Of a stretch of DNA of 64,000 bases, positions 6,609 through 15,549 are shown one piece after another. The notes beneath the pieces are model-generated. The model made no database searches and was not told the origin of the DNA. It was given only the letters and a program-made list of their open reading frames with translations. The stretch is from an uncultured Eubacterium sp. (GTDB taxonomy: Bacteria; Bacillota; Clostridia; Lachnospirales; Lachnospiraceae): the NCBI GenBank assembly GCA_910589595.1, contig CAJUTM010000017.1, forward strand, positions 3,160 to 67,159, written 5' to 3'. Each line of letters opens with the position of its first letter. The first letter of the stretch is position 1. The position numbers and the translations under genes are program-made.

Positions 6609-8759
6609 TTATCGTTCTAATCCCGGTATCATCTTCATCGGTTGTTTTGCCATTGATTGATTTTTCCAAATGCCGTTTTCCGCTTTTGCAGCATCTTTAT
6701 TTACCATGGAAAAAATATCATCTGTCTTTTCCATTTGTTTCACCATTTCGGATACGGATAATTCAGTTTGCGTTTTGGGAACATCCGTCATAGAGCGAAG
6801 CACGTCATTCCAGTCCTGCCCTGCTTTTTCTGGTAAATCTCTTTCCACTAAAATTTCTTTGTCTGCCAGCATATGCTCAATGTCAGTGATTGCTTTCAAT
6901 CCCCCCTTATCATTATCCAGCCCCAGAGAAATTTCTTTTATCTGCGGATTATCCTTTAATACATTTTGAATCGGCTCCTGTTTTTGGGTTCCTGCCATTG
7001 CCAGATAATTGTATGCGTGATAATCCATACCTCCTTTCTGCAGAATGGTCATCTTACTCATAATATCAATTACCGATTCCCCAACAAATAATTTATCTGC
7101 ACCATTGTCTACATAAAACCCTTTGCTGTAGTCATTCCCCTTACAGTCTGCTACAAATCTTTTGTAAGTGCTGGTTCCCCGCTTACAGGCAAAAACCGGC
7201 TCTCCCTGTTTATCTCTTGACACAAAGACACAGTTGTTAAGCTCATCCTGATACAACATATCTTTTTTAATAAACTCTGTAATTATGTCATTTGAAATCT
7301 GTCTTGTCTTTCCCAAATAGGCATACACATTTCTATGGGATGTTCCCCTGTTCGGAAGCTCTACTTTATGATATTCGCTTTTTTCTTTTTCCGGTTGTCT
7401 CGTTTCTCTCTTTTGCGACACTGGCGGCATCTGTGCTCCGCAGGCAGCTTCATAAACGGCTTCCCTCCCTCCCGCCATATTGTACAGGTAATGAAAAGCC
7501 TCTGCTTTATCCATTGAACCAAAAGCAGCACAGGCATCAATAACACTTCCCTTTTCTCCCATAGAATTCCAGTAAAAGCAGTTTTTATTGATATCCAATC
7601 GTACCGAATCATGCTCTTTTAGTGAATAATACCTTTGTCCAACCCGAACCGGCGAATAACCAAATGAACTGCAGACGTCCACAATGGAGATATTTTCTTT
7701 GAGCCATTGTGTCATTCTTTCTGATTCTTCTCTGGTGTAAAATTTTTTCTGCTGAATTGCTTTGTTTTCTGCTTTGGTATTTTCTTTTTTTGCCGCCTGC
7801 TTCCCTTTTTCTTTTTTCGGTTCTGCCGGTGGCTTTGATACTATTTCGTATGCCGGCTCAAATTCTCCCTTTTCAATTAAATAGTCGGATATCTTTTCTG
7901 CATCACGAATGGCCGCAAAAAGTTCCTCCGGTTTTTCTTCCAGTATGGAAACCCAGTTTTGTACATATGCTTTGTGATTTTCCATGTGTTCCTTATTTTG
8001 TGTGTCAATACCTAACGTCTGGGCGGTAAAGGCAGAAGCGATTTCTGCCCGGAGTTCTTCTTTTGCATATGCCGCCGTTCCAAATGCATTCGTCATATCA
8101 CGGTTCAAACGGCTTTCATGTCCGGTTGCGTGCCCCGCCTCATGCAGAAAGGTACTGATATAGGCATATTCATTTTCAAAACGGTCAACATCCGGCATAT
8201 GGATAACATCCTTTTGGGAATTGTAAAATGCCCCCTCCTGCCCCTCCTGTAATGTAACATCCATATTCTCAATCAATAAATCCCGTTTCGCAATGAAAGA
8301 AGCAGAATCCAGTTCATGGTGTTCTATCTGCAGTTCCGGAACCCCCTCCATCTGTTCAGCATTAAAAACGGTATATACATTCGCTACCGGTTTAATCCGG
8401 TTCGTCCAGTCTTCCATTTCCTGTTTGATTTTTTCTGCTTCTTTTGTTGTCAGTGTTCTTTTTTCTTCCTTGTCATATAAGGACCAAAATTCAATTTTCG
8501 TTCCCTTTTCCCCTTTCCGTACTTTCCATCCCTGATTACTTGCCTGATTGTATGTACACCATCTCGGGTCCTCATAGCCTTTTTGTCTCATCCGGCAGGC
8601 AAGCCACAGCGCATTACTGTTATGGTACTCCGCATGACTGACGGCGTTTCTCGGTGTCATGCTTGCAGACGCCCATTGCTGCCGCCACGGTATTTCATCC
8701 TGTTTTAACGCTTCCAGAAAAGCCTTTGACATTTCTTCACGCATTTTGTTTAATTTCAT
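6609..8759 (-). CDS. ArdC-type ssDNA-binding and metallopeptidase protein fused to a toprim module
   Basis: This 716-aa fusion has three parts. Residues 1-300 form an ArdC-like unit: an N-terminal ssDNA-binding domain (opening with IPWRQQW and NSNALWLACRM) and a zincin-like metallopeptidase with HEAGH at 206-210. Residues about 345-430 resemble a CHC2/DUF3991 region (FYTREESERMTQWLKENISI, ... YWNSMGEKGSVIDAC). Residues about 460-670 carry a toprim-like core with FVGESVIDI and SLGLDNDKGG supplying the acidic metal ligands. ArdC family proteins protect incoming single-stranded DNA from restriction. Toprim domains occur in primases, so the protein may act on the transferred strand in the recipient. 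The role of the peptidase part is not established. Confidence 0.8.
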   Translation of the reverse strand: MKLNKMREEMSKAFLEALKQDEIPWRQQWASASMTPRNAVSHAEYHNSNALWLACRMRQKGYEDPRWCTYNQASNQGWKVRKGEKGTKIEFWSLYDKEEKRTLTTKEAEKIKQEMEDWTNRIKPVANVYTVFNAEQMEGVPELQIEHHELDSASFIAKRDLLIENMDVTLQEGQEGAFYNSQKDVIHMPDVDRFENEYAYISTFLHEAGHATGHESRLNRDMTNAFGTAAYAKEELRAEIASAFTAQTLGIDTQNKEHMENHKAYVQNWVSILEEKPEELFAAIRDAEKISDYLIEKGEFEPAYEIVSKPPAEPKKEKGKQAAKKENTKAENKAIQQKKFYTREESERMTQWLKENISIVDVCSSFGYSPVRVGQRYYSLKEHDSVRLDINKNCFYWNSMGEKGSVIDACAAFGSMDKAEAFHYLYNMAGGREAVYEAACGAQMPPVSQKRETRQPEKEKSEYHKVELPNRGTSHRNVYAYLGKTRQISNDIITEFIKKDMLYQDELNNCVFVSRDKQGEPVFACKRGTSTYKRFVADCKGNDYSKGFYVDNGADKLFVGESVIDIMSKMTILQKGGMDYHAYNYLAMAGTQKQEPIQNVLKDNPQIKEISLGLDNDKGGLKAITDIEHMLADKEILVERDLPEKAGQDWNDVLRSMTDVPKTQTELSVSEMVKQMEKTDDIFSMVNKDAAKAENGIWKNQSMAKQPMKMIPGLER

Positions 8760-8901
8760 TCGTTACCGCTCCTTTCCAATCATAAAGCAACATCTGTTCT
8801 GGAAGTTCTTCCCTCATAAGCTCTTCATGCATATCTTCCGAAACATAAAAATCTACCCCGTTGTCCCTCGCAAACTCATCTGCTTTCTGCTGTTCTCTCA
8901 C
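8737..8901 (-). CDS. 54-aa protein bridging two operon genes
   Basis: A GTG at 8901 is placed exactly 8 nt behind AAGGAGG and opens a 54-codon frame (MREQQKADEFARDNGVDFYV...). It overlaps the stop of the upstream MinD-like gene by 4 nt (GTGA) and the start of the ArdC-toprim gene by 23 nt. The perfect ribosome binding site and the gap it fills argue that it is real. The product is small, acidic and helical. It may also serve to couple translation of its neighbours. No family recognised. Confidence 0.65.
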   Translation of the reverse strand: MREQQKADEFARDNGVDFYVSEDMHEELMREELPEQMLLYDWKGAVTNEIKQNA

Positions 8902-9977
8902 GATTTCCGCCTCCTTCCAAATAGTTTTCTTTTTTCTTTTCCTGCTGTATTTTTATTTTCTTCCAAAGAAAGAATTTCCCCATAGATAGTATCACCGGTA
9001 TAGACAAACGGGTCTTTTGCCTCCTTTGCAAAATAAGTAACTTCTGCTTTTTCTCCCATCAGTACTCTGACATCAGACTGCTCACTGGCCGCAACAAAAT
9101 TGTAAATGTAGTACACATTGTTATAAAAATTATTTTTGATTACTTCATATGTTTTTTCAAATTCCCCGCCGGGTTTACTGCCGACGACAAAAACCTGTGT
9201 TTCTTTTTCCAAAAAGGAGATTTTATTAAATCCGTTTTCTCCAGCCACACCATAGTCAAATACAATATAGTCATAATTTTGTTTCAGGACGTCCTGCAGC
9301 CTGTCCGTGCGGTAAAACATATCAACTTTTGCATAACTCACACGCCCGATATCTTCATCCGTTGATACCTGCTCATAAGCATCTTTTAACGCTTCCACAA
9401 AACCGTGTGTATTCATCTGGAAATACGCCGCCCGATACCCGATGTACTGTAAATATTTCACAAACTGTAATGCCTGTGTTGTTGTTCCCATTCTCCCCAT
9501 GCAGCCGGCAACTCCAATACCTGCTGTTCTCGTTTTTTCTTTTTCTCCGGATTCCTCTCCGGGACATTCATCTTCAAAAGAAATACCTCTTTTTTCCTCA
9601 TAGCCAAAATTTTCAAAATATCCGGAAAGACAGTATTCCAAATCTGCTTTCTGCTCTCCCAGATAAATGGAAAATATAAAATTTTTCACACCCGCTTCCC
9701 ACAACATCTTTATTATTGTACTTCTAGGGCTATAACCGGCCGCAAATATAATTGTCCTGATTTTTAAAGCTTCTTCGATGCGCCTAATCCATAAGACGAT
9801 TTCTTCAGGTTCATCCGCATATTGCTCGATATCATAAATAATTGTCTCAACTTTTTCTTTATATTTGAGTAACTCATCTGCTTGTGTTTCAATATGCAGC
9901 GCAGGAGCGATATAAGCCTCTACCCCCTGTTCCTCTGCAAAAAAACCCTTTTCCTGTTTCCCGACAAACAATATCAT
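8898..9977 (-). CDS. CpaE/TadZ/MinD-like ATPase relative with degenerate P-loop
   Basis: This 359-aa protein has an N-terminal receiver-like region (about 1-125) and a MinD/ParA-like domain (about 150-335). In the P-loop position it reads GCMGRMGTTT (158-167): the signature lysine (Met160) and the Walker lysine (Thr165) of the KGGxGKTT consensus are both missing. The following helix (QALQFVKYLQYIGYRAAYFQ) and the Walker B-like YDYIVFDYG are kept. CpaE/TadZ proteins place secretion or pilus machines at the cell pole, often with altered P-loops, so it may position the conjugation machine. Loss of ATPase activity is inferred, not shown. The Lys/Arg-rich C-terminus may touch membrane. Confidence 0.65.
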   Translation of the reverse strand: MILFVGKQEKGFFAEEQGVEAYIAPALHIETQADELLKYKEKVETIIYDIEQYADEPEEIVLWIRRIEEALKIRTIIFAAGYSPRSTIIKMLWEAGVKNFIFSIYLGEQKADLEYCLSGYFENFGYEEKRGISFEDECPGEESGEKEKTRTAGIGVAGCMGRMGTTTQALQFVKYLQYIGYRAAYFQMNTHGFVEALKDAYEQVSTDEDIGRVSYAKVDMFYRTDRLQDVLKQNYDYIVFDYGVAGENGFNKISFLEKETQVFVVGSKPGGEFEKTYEVIKNNFYNNVYYIYNFVAASEQSDVRVLMGEKAEVTYFAKEAKDPFVYTGDTIYGEILSLEENKNTAGKEKRKLFGRRRKS

Positions 9978-9996
9978 GACTTACCACCTCCATCCG

Positions 9997-10782
9997 TTAT
10001 TGTGAAATCTGTTCTTTTAATAAGGCAATCCGTTCTCTTATTTCCGTAATCTGCTGTTCATGGGATTGTATTGTCTCCTGATTCGCTGTCATTTCCGATT
10101 GTATATCACCTATTTTGTCTGCCGTTTCGCTTTTCTGCTCTTCTGTCTGATAAACAGAGGAACTCTGCAGCCGGTTAATCTCCTCCTGCATTCTTGCATT
10201 TTTTTCCTTAATGGATTTCACCTTTTTTTCTTTTTTCCGGATATCTTTTTCATAAGCAGCTATTTCCGTTTCCAGACGCAATATCTGATATCCTTTCCTG
10301 TCTTTTTTCTCAAGCGACTCCACCCGCCCGACAGCATTCACATTCGTGTATAACCTTAAAATATCATCTTCCCTGTCCTCTCTGGCCAGACGCAAAGAAA
10401 TTTCGCCGAACTGACTACTTACATTATGAATCCTCAATATAATCCAGTCCTCATCCTCAATGATGGGTTTTACTTCCAGCTGGCCGCCGTTCCGGCTGAC
10501 CGCACTATAATGATAATGATTTTTCCCGTCAAACGCCTTGTTTTCCATATCCAGCTCAATTTCCATTATTTCTGTCCGTTCACAATAATCCCAACGCCGG
10601 ATTTCCAGTGTTCTTTCCCCCCAGTCTATGGCTTTTCGCAGGGGGGTCTGCAAACTGGCGGACAGACGGGAGGGCATCCACATTTCCGATGAGAGAAAAA
10701 ATATGTAACCGGAAATAAAGAAAAACGCTGCAAGAAACAATCCCAAATTACCCTTTTTCTTTTTCAGCTCATAACTTCTCAT
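9997..10782 (-). CDS. Membrane-anchored coiled-coil protein of the transfer operon
   Basis: This 261-aa protein has one N-terminal transmembrane helix (about residues 13-31), an extracellular beta-rich part (about 60-165) and a long coiled coil from about 170 to the end (LRLETEIAAYEKDIRKKEKK ... IREKIALLKEQ-type heptads). This plan suits a structural part of the envelope-spanning transfer channel. It is translated from an ATG behind AAAGGAG and directly follows the 96-aa gene. I do not recognise a named family. Confidence 0.6.
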   Translation of the reverse strand: MRSYELKKKKGNLGLFLAAFFFISGYIFFLSSEMWMPSRLSASLQTPLRKAIDWGERTLEIRRWDYCERTEIMEIELDMENKAFDGKNHYHYSAVSRNGGQLEVKPIIEDEDWIILRIHNVSSQFGEISLRLAREDREDDILRLYTNVNAVGRVESLEKKDRKGYQILRLETEIAAYEKDIRKKEKKVKSIKEKNARMQEEINRLQSSSVYQTEEQKSETADKIGDIQSEMTANQETIQSHEQQITEIRERIALLKEQISQ

Positions 10783-11073
10783 TTAACGCTCCTTTCCCAA
10801 ATTCATTTCCTTTACCCGAATTTTCCCATCAAGTATCTTTTCATAAAGATTCTCATTGATAAAATTTTCATTTACCTTAACCGTCCTAATCCCATTTTCT
10901 TTCAGCATCTTCATATTACTTTCCATATCCGGCGTGATATTTCCAACGATATAGGCAAGGTCAGCTTTGTTCATATCGTCCACAATTGATACTGTATGTC
11001 CAAAAGCTGTCTTTGCCCTATGTTCCACTCGCGCTCTGTTATCTTTATCACAACATATAAACAATCTCTTCAT
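10783..11073 (-). CDS. Small cytoplasmic protein of unknown function
   Basis: This 96-aa protein (MKRLFICCDKDNRARVEHRA...) has an alternating beta-alpha pattern with no signal or membrane segment. VSIVDDMNKADLAYIVGNIT resembles a small Rossmann-like or toprim-like fold, but no catalytic motif can be claimed. The start at 11073 follows GAGGAGA at about 9 nt; the longer frame to 11115 would overlap the upstream gene. It ends one base before the next gene begins. Confidence 0.55.
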   Translation of the reverse strand: MKRLFICCDKDNRARVEHRAKTAFGHTVSIVDDMNKADLAYIVGNITPDMESNMKMLKENGIRTVKVNENFINENLYEKILDGKIRVKEMNLGKER

Positions 11074-11093
11074 ATCCTGTTCTCCTCGCTTTC

Positions 11094-11564
11094 TTACCAC
11101 AGTGCAAAACGCCATTTTTTCTTTTCCATGTTATAAACCGCATCAAATTTTATTTTCTTATCTGCTAACGTTATATAGCAGGGAACAGTAATCATTTTTT
11201 CGGCATAATTAACTGTCATTTCCCCCATATCCCTTACTTCATCCGCACCGGCATATCCAAAAGAATTAGCAAATATCTGTATCTCCGTATTAAAATCTTC
11301 TTTTGAAACCTGAATATACTGCAGTATATCCTTATTAATTTCTATGCTTATATCACCTTTCAGCTCTTCCATTTCATCGGGTGATGGTATCGGAGTAACA
11401 GCTTGTCTTTCCGGATTTTCTGTTACTTCTGGTATTTCCACTTTTGCTTTCGGTTCCTGCACTACCCGCTTTTTTTCTTTTGCCGCATAGATTTCATGTC
11501 CAATAACTGCGGCAAATATTACGACTGCTGATAAAATAAGTAATATTCCTTTTTTCCGGTTCAC
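11094..11564 (-). CDS. Membrane-anchored extracytoplasmic transfer protein
   Basis: This 156-aa protein starts with GTG behind AAAGGAG. It has an N-terminal transmembrane helix (about 6-25), a Pro/Glu-rich stalk (VEIPEVTENPERQAVTPIPS) and a globular C-terminal domain (about 70-156) outside the cell. The size and plan fit the small VirB8/TcpC-like or lipoprotein-like accessory subunits of Gram-positive conjugation machines, but sequence identity to them is not visible. It directly follows the cell-wall hydrolase gene. Confidence 0.55.
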   Translation of the reverse strand: MNRKKGILLILSAVVIFAAVIGHEIYAAKEKKRVVQEPKAKVEIPEVTENPERQAVTPIPSPDEMEELKGDISIEINKDILQYIQVSKEDFNTEIQIFANSFGYAGADEVRDMGEMTVNYAEKMITVPCYITLADKKIKFDAVYNMEKKKWRFALW

Positions 11565-11593
11565 TGTCCGTCTCCTTTCTTTATTATGCTTAC

Positions 11594-12745
11594 TTAATGA
11601 TTTACATAAGTAAAATGCATGGGGTCAAAACTTGAAGCCGACCAGTCACCGCCCCAATAAAAACCATGCCTTTTCCATACAGCAACTACCTTTTTTGTCA
11701 CCGCCAGCTTATCTTTGCCCGGTTTATACGGCCAACCGGTATACGAGGCACCGTTATGTGTCCAGTTTAAATCAACAACACATCCATACGAATGATAGGA
11801 CAGGCGATTGCTGTTACTTGCCATATAGCGGAAGCAGTATCCGGCCGTACAGGACGCATCTACCGGAAATTTGATTTTTACCAGTTCTTCAAATACTGCA
11901 CAAATTTCCGCTGCCAGTTTTTTATGTACCGTTAAAACCATCTTACTTTTCTTTTTCTTTACGGTATAAACAGGTACCTCAATTTGTGTCAGATAGGGCT
12001 GCATATCCGCCGCCGTGTCAGGTATCCCCTGTGGGAAAAGCCATGTCATCCGGTTGTTTAACGGTATTTTAACCGGTTCACCTGTTTCTGCCGCGTTATC
12101 CCCTGACTGCATCTGGTAGTAGCGTAAAACATGACTTGTATAATATTGGTCGCCATATCTCCAAGGCCCGAGCTGCTCTGCCCTAATACCAGTATTTCTT
12201 ATCCCCTTACTCTTTTGTCTGGCAAAGGCAAATGTATTTTTCTGCGTCCATTTCCCATCCTTTTTTACGGCATAATCAATATATGCCCCGCCAAAGTTAT
12301 AACCCTGTAATGCCAGCCGGATATGTGCCATATCCGTTGGCGATTCACATCCGGCCTTTTTTATCATGGCAGTGAGGTACGCCACCCCCTGTTGAATGCT
12401 CTCATTCACCGACAGGGTATTTGGCAGTAAGCCCTTACTTTCGGAAGCCTGAAAAACATCCTGACCATTTCCTCCGGATTCCTGCTGCATAACCGCAAGA
12501 AATAATTCAATATAAGCTTCCATCTTATGTTTGGCCGCTTCTTTCAAAACCTGATTCCGATACGCCTCTACTTCTGGTGATAAAAGCAACGATAACGTTA
12601 TACTTTCCGCATCACTGCCGTTCTCTTCTTCCTCTCCACCACCTAGAATAACAGTAATAACACTTGTAATGGTTGCGGGAAGAATGACTACAACGGATAA
12701 CAGAAGAACTGCCATAATTCCCACCAAAGGCAACATCTTTTTCAC
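11594..12745 (-). CDS. Bifunctional cell-wall hydrolase: muramidase-like plus VanY peptidase
   Basis: This 383-aa protein has an N-terminal transmembrane helix (about 7-35). A lysozyme-like domain (about 58-190) carries the likely catalytic Glu89 in AVMQQESGG and the motif ALQGYNFG. A C-terminal D-alanyl-D-alanine carboxypeptidase domain of the VanY type (about 265-383) carries the zinc ligands HSYGCVVD and DPMHF. Proteins of this kind open the peptidoglycan so the transfer channel can cross it, as VirB1 does in Gram-negative systems. Translation starts at a GTG behind GGGGG, two bases after the VirB4 stop. Confidence 0.85.
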   Translation of the reverse strand: MKKMLPLVGIMAVLLLSVVVILPATITSVITVILGGGEEEENGSDAESITLSLLLSPEVEAYRNQVLKEAAKHKMEAYIELFLAVMQQESGGNGQDVFQASESKGLLPNTLSVNESIQQGVAYLTAMIKKAGCESPTDMAHIRLALQGYNFGGAYIDYAVKKDGKWTQKNTFAFARQKSKGIRNTGIRAEQLGPWRYGDQYYTSHVLRYYQMQSGDNAAETGEPVKIPLNNRMTWLFPQGIPDTAADMQPYLTQIEVPVYTVKKKKSKMVLTVHKKLAAEICAVFEELVKIKFPVDASCTAGYCFRYMASNSNRLSYHSYGCVVDLNWTHNGASYTGWPYKPGKDKLAVTKKVVAVWKRHGFYWGGDWSASSFDPMHFTYVNH

Positions 12746-12747
12746 TG

Positions 12748-14655
12748 TTACATACCCCCTTGAAAAACAGCCTCCTCATCCGCAGGTAAATGTACTTTAA
12801 ATTCGATATTCCGGTCGGAAGCAATCGAAAGAATATTTTCTCCGACATCTAATTTAGGAATCCTTGCAATCTGTGAGGGGGTTAATACACCGCCGAAAAT
12901 ATTCCCTAATAACCCTGTCACATTGCTGTCCTGATGGAAAAGAAATTTGTATTGTGTTAATTCAAATACTGTCTTCATTTTATCAACGGCAGCATCCATC
13001 GTTCCCTCCGGTACATAATCCCTGACCGACTGACTGGCAAGTCCAATTCCGCCAAAATATTTTCTCGCCTCCCGCAAATAAATTGTAATCAAATCCAACG
13101 CCTGCTGTTTTTTCGTGTTCACCCATCGATGGCTCTCATCAATAAGAATCAGCGTGTGTATAATATCCCATGATTCCAGTGTTTTATCATACAAGCCTTT
13201 CATCATTAACTTGCCATTTGTGACACAATTATCCCAACAGAGGGATATCATGTTAAATATTTGTGCATCAAAAATTTCCGCTTTCATGTCTTTTAATGTT
13301 GATATATCAAAGGTAACAATCTGTTCATCCGAAATGTTATCTATCGTCGTATATCCGTTAAACAGATTTCCATAAGTATGTACAATGTTTTCCAAGACTT
13401 TTCTGATTTTATCCAGCCGGATTAAATTCGTTTTTACTAATTCCAATTCCACGTCTTCATACTGTTCGGACTGTATTACTCTGATTTTTTCATCCAGAAA
13501 TGCCAGCATATCATCAAAGATTGGATATTCTTTTGCCGGACGTCCGGTAACCGGCCCGGTCATTTTCCCCTCTTTCATTTCAAAGCCAAATTTTTTATAC
13601 AATTCCCGTAACAGCTCTTCAAATTCAATCACTTCCTCTGTGCTGCATACTCCGGAAACTAAAAACTTATAAATGGTACTGACTTTGGAAATATGTCTGG
13701 TAAATGAAACCACATCATCATCACCACCACGGAGAATTTCCAGAGGATTTAAGATGCCGTTCGTACCATCCAGTTTCAAAACTTTTCCTCCTAAGACATT
13801 GGTAAGCATGGTAAATTCTCCCGATATGTCAAATGTCCGTACGAAATCTCCCACAATGCCGGTGTGCAGTAACACTTTTTTAAGCAATGTAGATTTACCA
13901 CTCCCCATGGTTCCGCAGCATAAAAAGTTATAGTAAAGACGACTGTTTGATTTCAGGAAAAGATTAAACAACACATCCCCTCCACATGGCGTTTTCCCCA
14001 AAAACAGGCCATTATCATCCGCAAGGTGAGAATAATGAAACGGATTTCCGGCCGCAATCGCATTACCGGTAAGTGGTTGTCCATAAGTGAAAAATCTCTC
14101 CTGTTCCTGCCTGTGATATGGCTTACACATACTTGTCCATTCCGTCTTTGTCTCGTTTAAAAACATCGTTCCCAAATAGCCGTTACTTTCTAACTGTGCT
14201 TTGATGTTCTTTATCTTCTCCTCCAGATTTTCCCATGAAGAATCCGAAATAAAGATACGCACATGGACTAATTTCACGACTTCACCTAACGTGTTTATTT
14301 CATCGTACAGAGTTTCCAGTTCCTGAAATCTCCTTTTCGCATCATAACTTTCCTGATAATTTTTTGCTTCCTGATACCGGTATCCCTGTTCTTTCATGGA
14401 CTTGTTAATATTCTTTTTTACGGTAATAATATCATCGGTAGCAATATCAACGAACGCCGCCGTATGATTAATATTACAGACATGCGCCAGCCAATAATCA
14501 TCCAATGATTTAGGGTATTCAAAAATATGTAAACACGCTTCATAACCGGCACCGGCAGATATATATTTGGCATCCATAAAAGTAATACCACCCTGTGGCT
14601 GTATCCGCTCCAGCAAAAAATGTTCAAACTTCCGTTCTTTCTTATCCCTGGCCAT
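12748..14655 (-). CDS. VirB4/TraE-type conjugation ATPase
   Basis: This 635-aa protein is the motor ATPase of the type IV secretion system. It shows Walker A GTMGSGKST at residues 248-256 and Walker B LILIDESH with the conserved RWVNTKKQQAL after it. Further C-terminal motifs LREARKYFGGIGLASQS and the helical tail are as in VirB4. The start at 14655 (MARDKKERKF) lies 6 nt behind AAAGGAG; a longer frame to 14694 overlaps the upstream gene. The N-terminal VirB4 region seems partly separated into the upstream 182-aa gene, which is usual in some Firmicutes elements. Confidence 0.92.
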   Translation of the reverse strand: MARDKKERKFEHFLLERIQPQGGITFMDAKYISAGAGYEACLHIFEYPKSLDDYWLAHVCNINHTAAFVDIATDDIITVKKNINKSMKEQGYRYQEAKNYQESYDAKRRFQELETLYDEINTLGEVVKLVHVRIFISDSSWENLEEKIKNIKAQLESNGYLGTMFLNETKTEWTSMCKPYHRQEQERFFTYGQPLTGNAIAAGNPFHYSHLADDNGLFLGKTPCGGDVLFNLFLKSNSRLYYNFLCCGTMGSGKSTLLKKVLLHTGIVGDFVRTFDISGEFTMLTNVLGGKVLKLDGTNGILNPLEILRGGDDDVVSFTRHISKVSTIYKFLVSGVCSTEEVIEFEELLRELYKKFGFEMKEGKMTGPVTGRPAKEYPIFDDMLAFLDEKIRVIQSEQYEDVELELVKTNLIRLDKIRKVLENIVHTYGNLFNGYTTIDNISDEQIVTFDISTLKDMKAEIFDAQIFNMISLCWDNCVTNGKLMMKGLYDKTLESWDIIHTLILIDESHRWVNTKKQQALDLITIYLREARKYFGGIGLASQSVRDYVPEGTMDAAVDKMKTVFELTQYKFLFHQDSNVTGLLGNIFGGVLTPSQIARIPKLDVGENILSIASDRNIEFKVHLPADEEAVFQGGM

Positions 14656-14672
14656 GTTCGTAACTCCTTTCT

Positions 14673-15221
14673 CTAACTGCTGGTAAGAATACACTTATTC
14701 ATAATCCGGAACAAAATTTCTCTCTTTTTATCGCTTGAAATCTTATGAATCAGACCTCCACGCCCATTGCCTAATGTACTGAAAATTATCCGGATATTCT
14801 TTTCCATTTCCTCTTCTGTCTCCGCAAACAGCATATAATAATATTCTCTTGTGGTATTGTGCTTCTCCAGCCAGATTAATTCATTCAATTTTTTTGTCAG
14901 ATGTTCTTTAAATATTTCATTCTTTGTCTTCTTAATCTTGTACTCAAGAAACCGTTTCTGACTTCCGTAATCACAAGGGAAATTAATGCATATAATCTTC
15001 AAGTCATCCGCATACAGGCGGTACAGTTTGGCAAATTTCAAACAGTCAAACTCCACTTCGTCTTCCGATGAGTTAATTAAATCTTTTGACTGTATCTGCA
15101 AAAGCTCCATATAACTTCCATCATCCATTCGGTAATATCCTTTCTCCGAATGTTCACGGATTGGCACGATTTCCAAAATACTTTTTTTTACGGATGAAGA
15201 TTTTTTCTTATTCTTATTCAT
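14673..15221 (-). CDS. VirB4 N-terminal-like protein
   Basis: This 182-aa cytoplasmic protein opens with a Lys/Ser-rich stretch and then LEIVPIREHSEKGYYRMDDG and YMELLQIQSKDLINSSEDEV, the style of the N-terminal domain that docks VirB4 to the membrane subunits. It has no P-loop. It lies between PrgI and VirB4, which together behave as one unit in related systems. The start ATG at 15221 overlaps the PrgI stop by 8 nt and sits 9 nt behind AGGAGG; an ATG at 15227 is too close to that site. Confidence 0.7.
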   Translation of the reverse strand: MNKNKKKSSSVKKSILEIVPIREHSEKGYYRMDDGSYMELLQIQSKDLINSSEDEVEFDCLKFAKLYRLYADDLKIICINFPCDYGSQKRFLEYKIKKTKNEIFKEHLTKKLNELIWLEKHNTTREYYYMLFAETEEEMEKNIRIIFSTLGNGRGGLIHKISSDKKREILFRIMNKCILTSS

Positions 15222-15549
15222 TAACATTCGCCTCCTCCCGTCGTTTTTTATCCTTATCTGTTGCTGCCGAAACATTTATCAGTGGATAATAAATGTTCCT
15301 GTCTTTACGCAGATATAGGAACAGACTCTCCCAATTTCTTCTTTTTTTATTCCACGAACTTTTCATGGTAAGGAAGATGGCACACAAACCGGAAAAAATA
15401 TAAAACGGAACCCGCAGGATACTGTGTACCACGCTTCCAAACAAAAATGTCACGGCGCCATAAGTCAATAAAAAGAAAAAATCAAATAAATAGATGCTTT
15501 TCCCTACTTTTGTTTCAGATTTAATGTCTTGGACAACAACATGCTTCAT
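15214..15549 (-). CDS. PrgI family membrane protein (VirB3-like)
   Basis: This 111-aa protein has two transmembrane helices (about residues 20-42 and 46-62) and a basic cytoplasmic tail with NWESLFLYLRKDRNIYYPL, the pattern of PrgI/VirB3 partners of VirB4. It lies directly between the TrbL-like gene and the VirB4 pieces, as in other Gram-positive conjugation operons. Its start shares one base with the stop of the TrbL-like gene. Confidence 0.85.
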   Translation of the reverse strand: MKHVVVQDIKSETKVGKSIYLFDFFFLLTYGAVTFLFGSVVHSILRVPFYIFSGLCAIFLTMKSSWNKKRRNWESLFLYLRKDRNIYYPLINVSAATDKDKKRREEANVNE

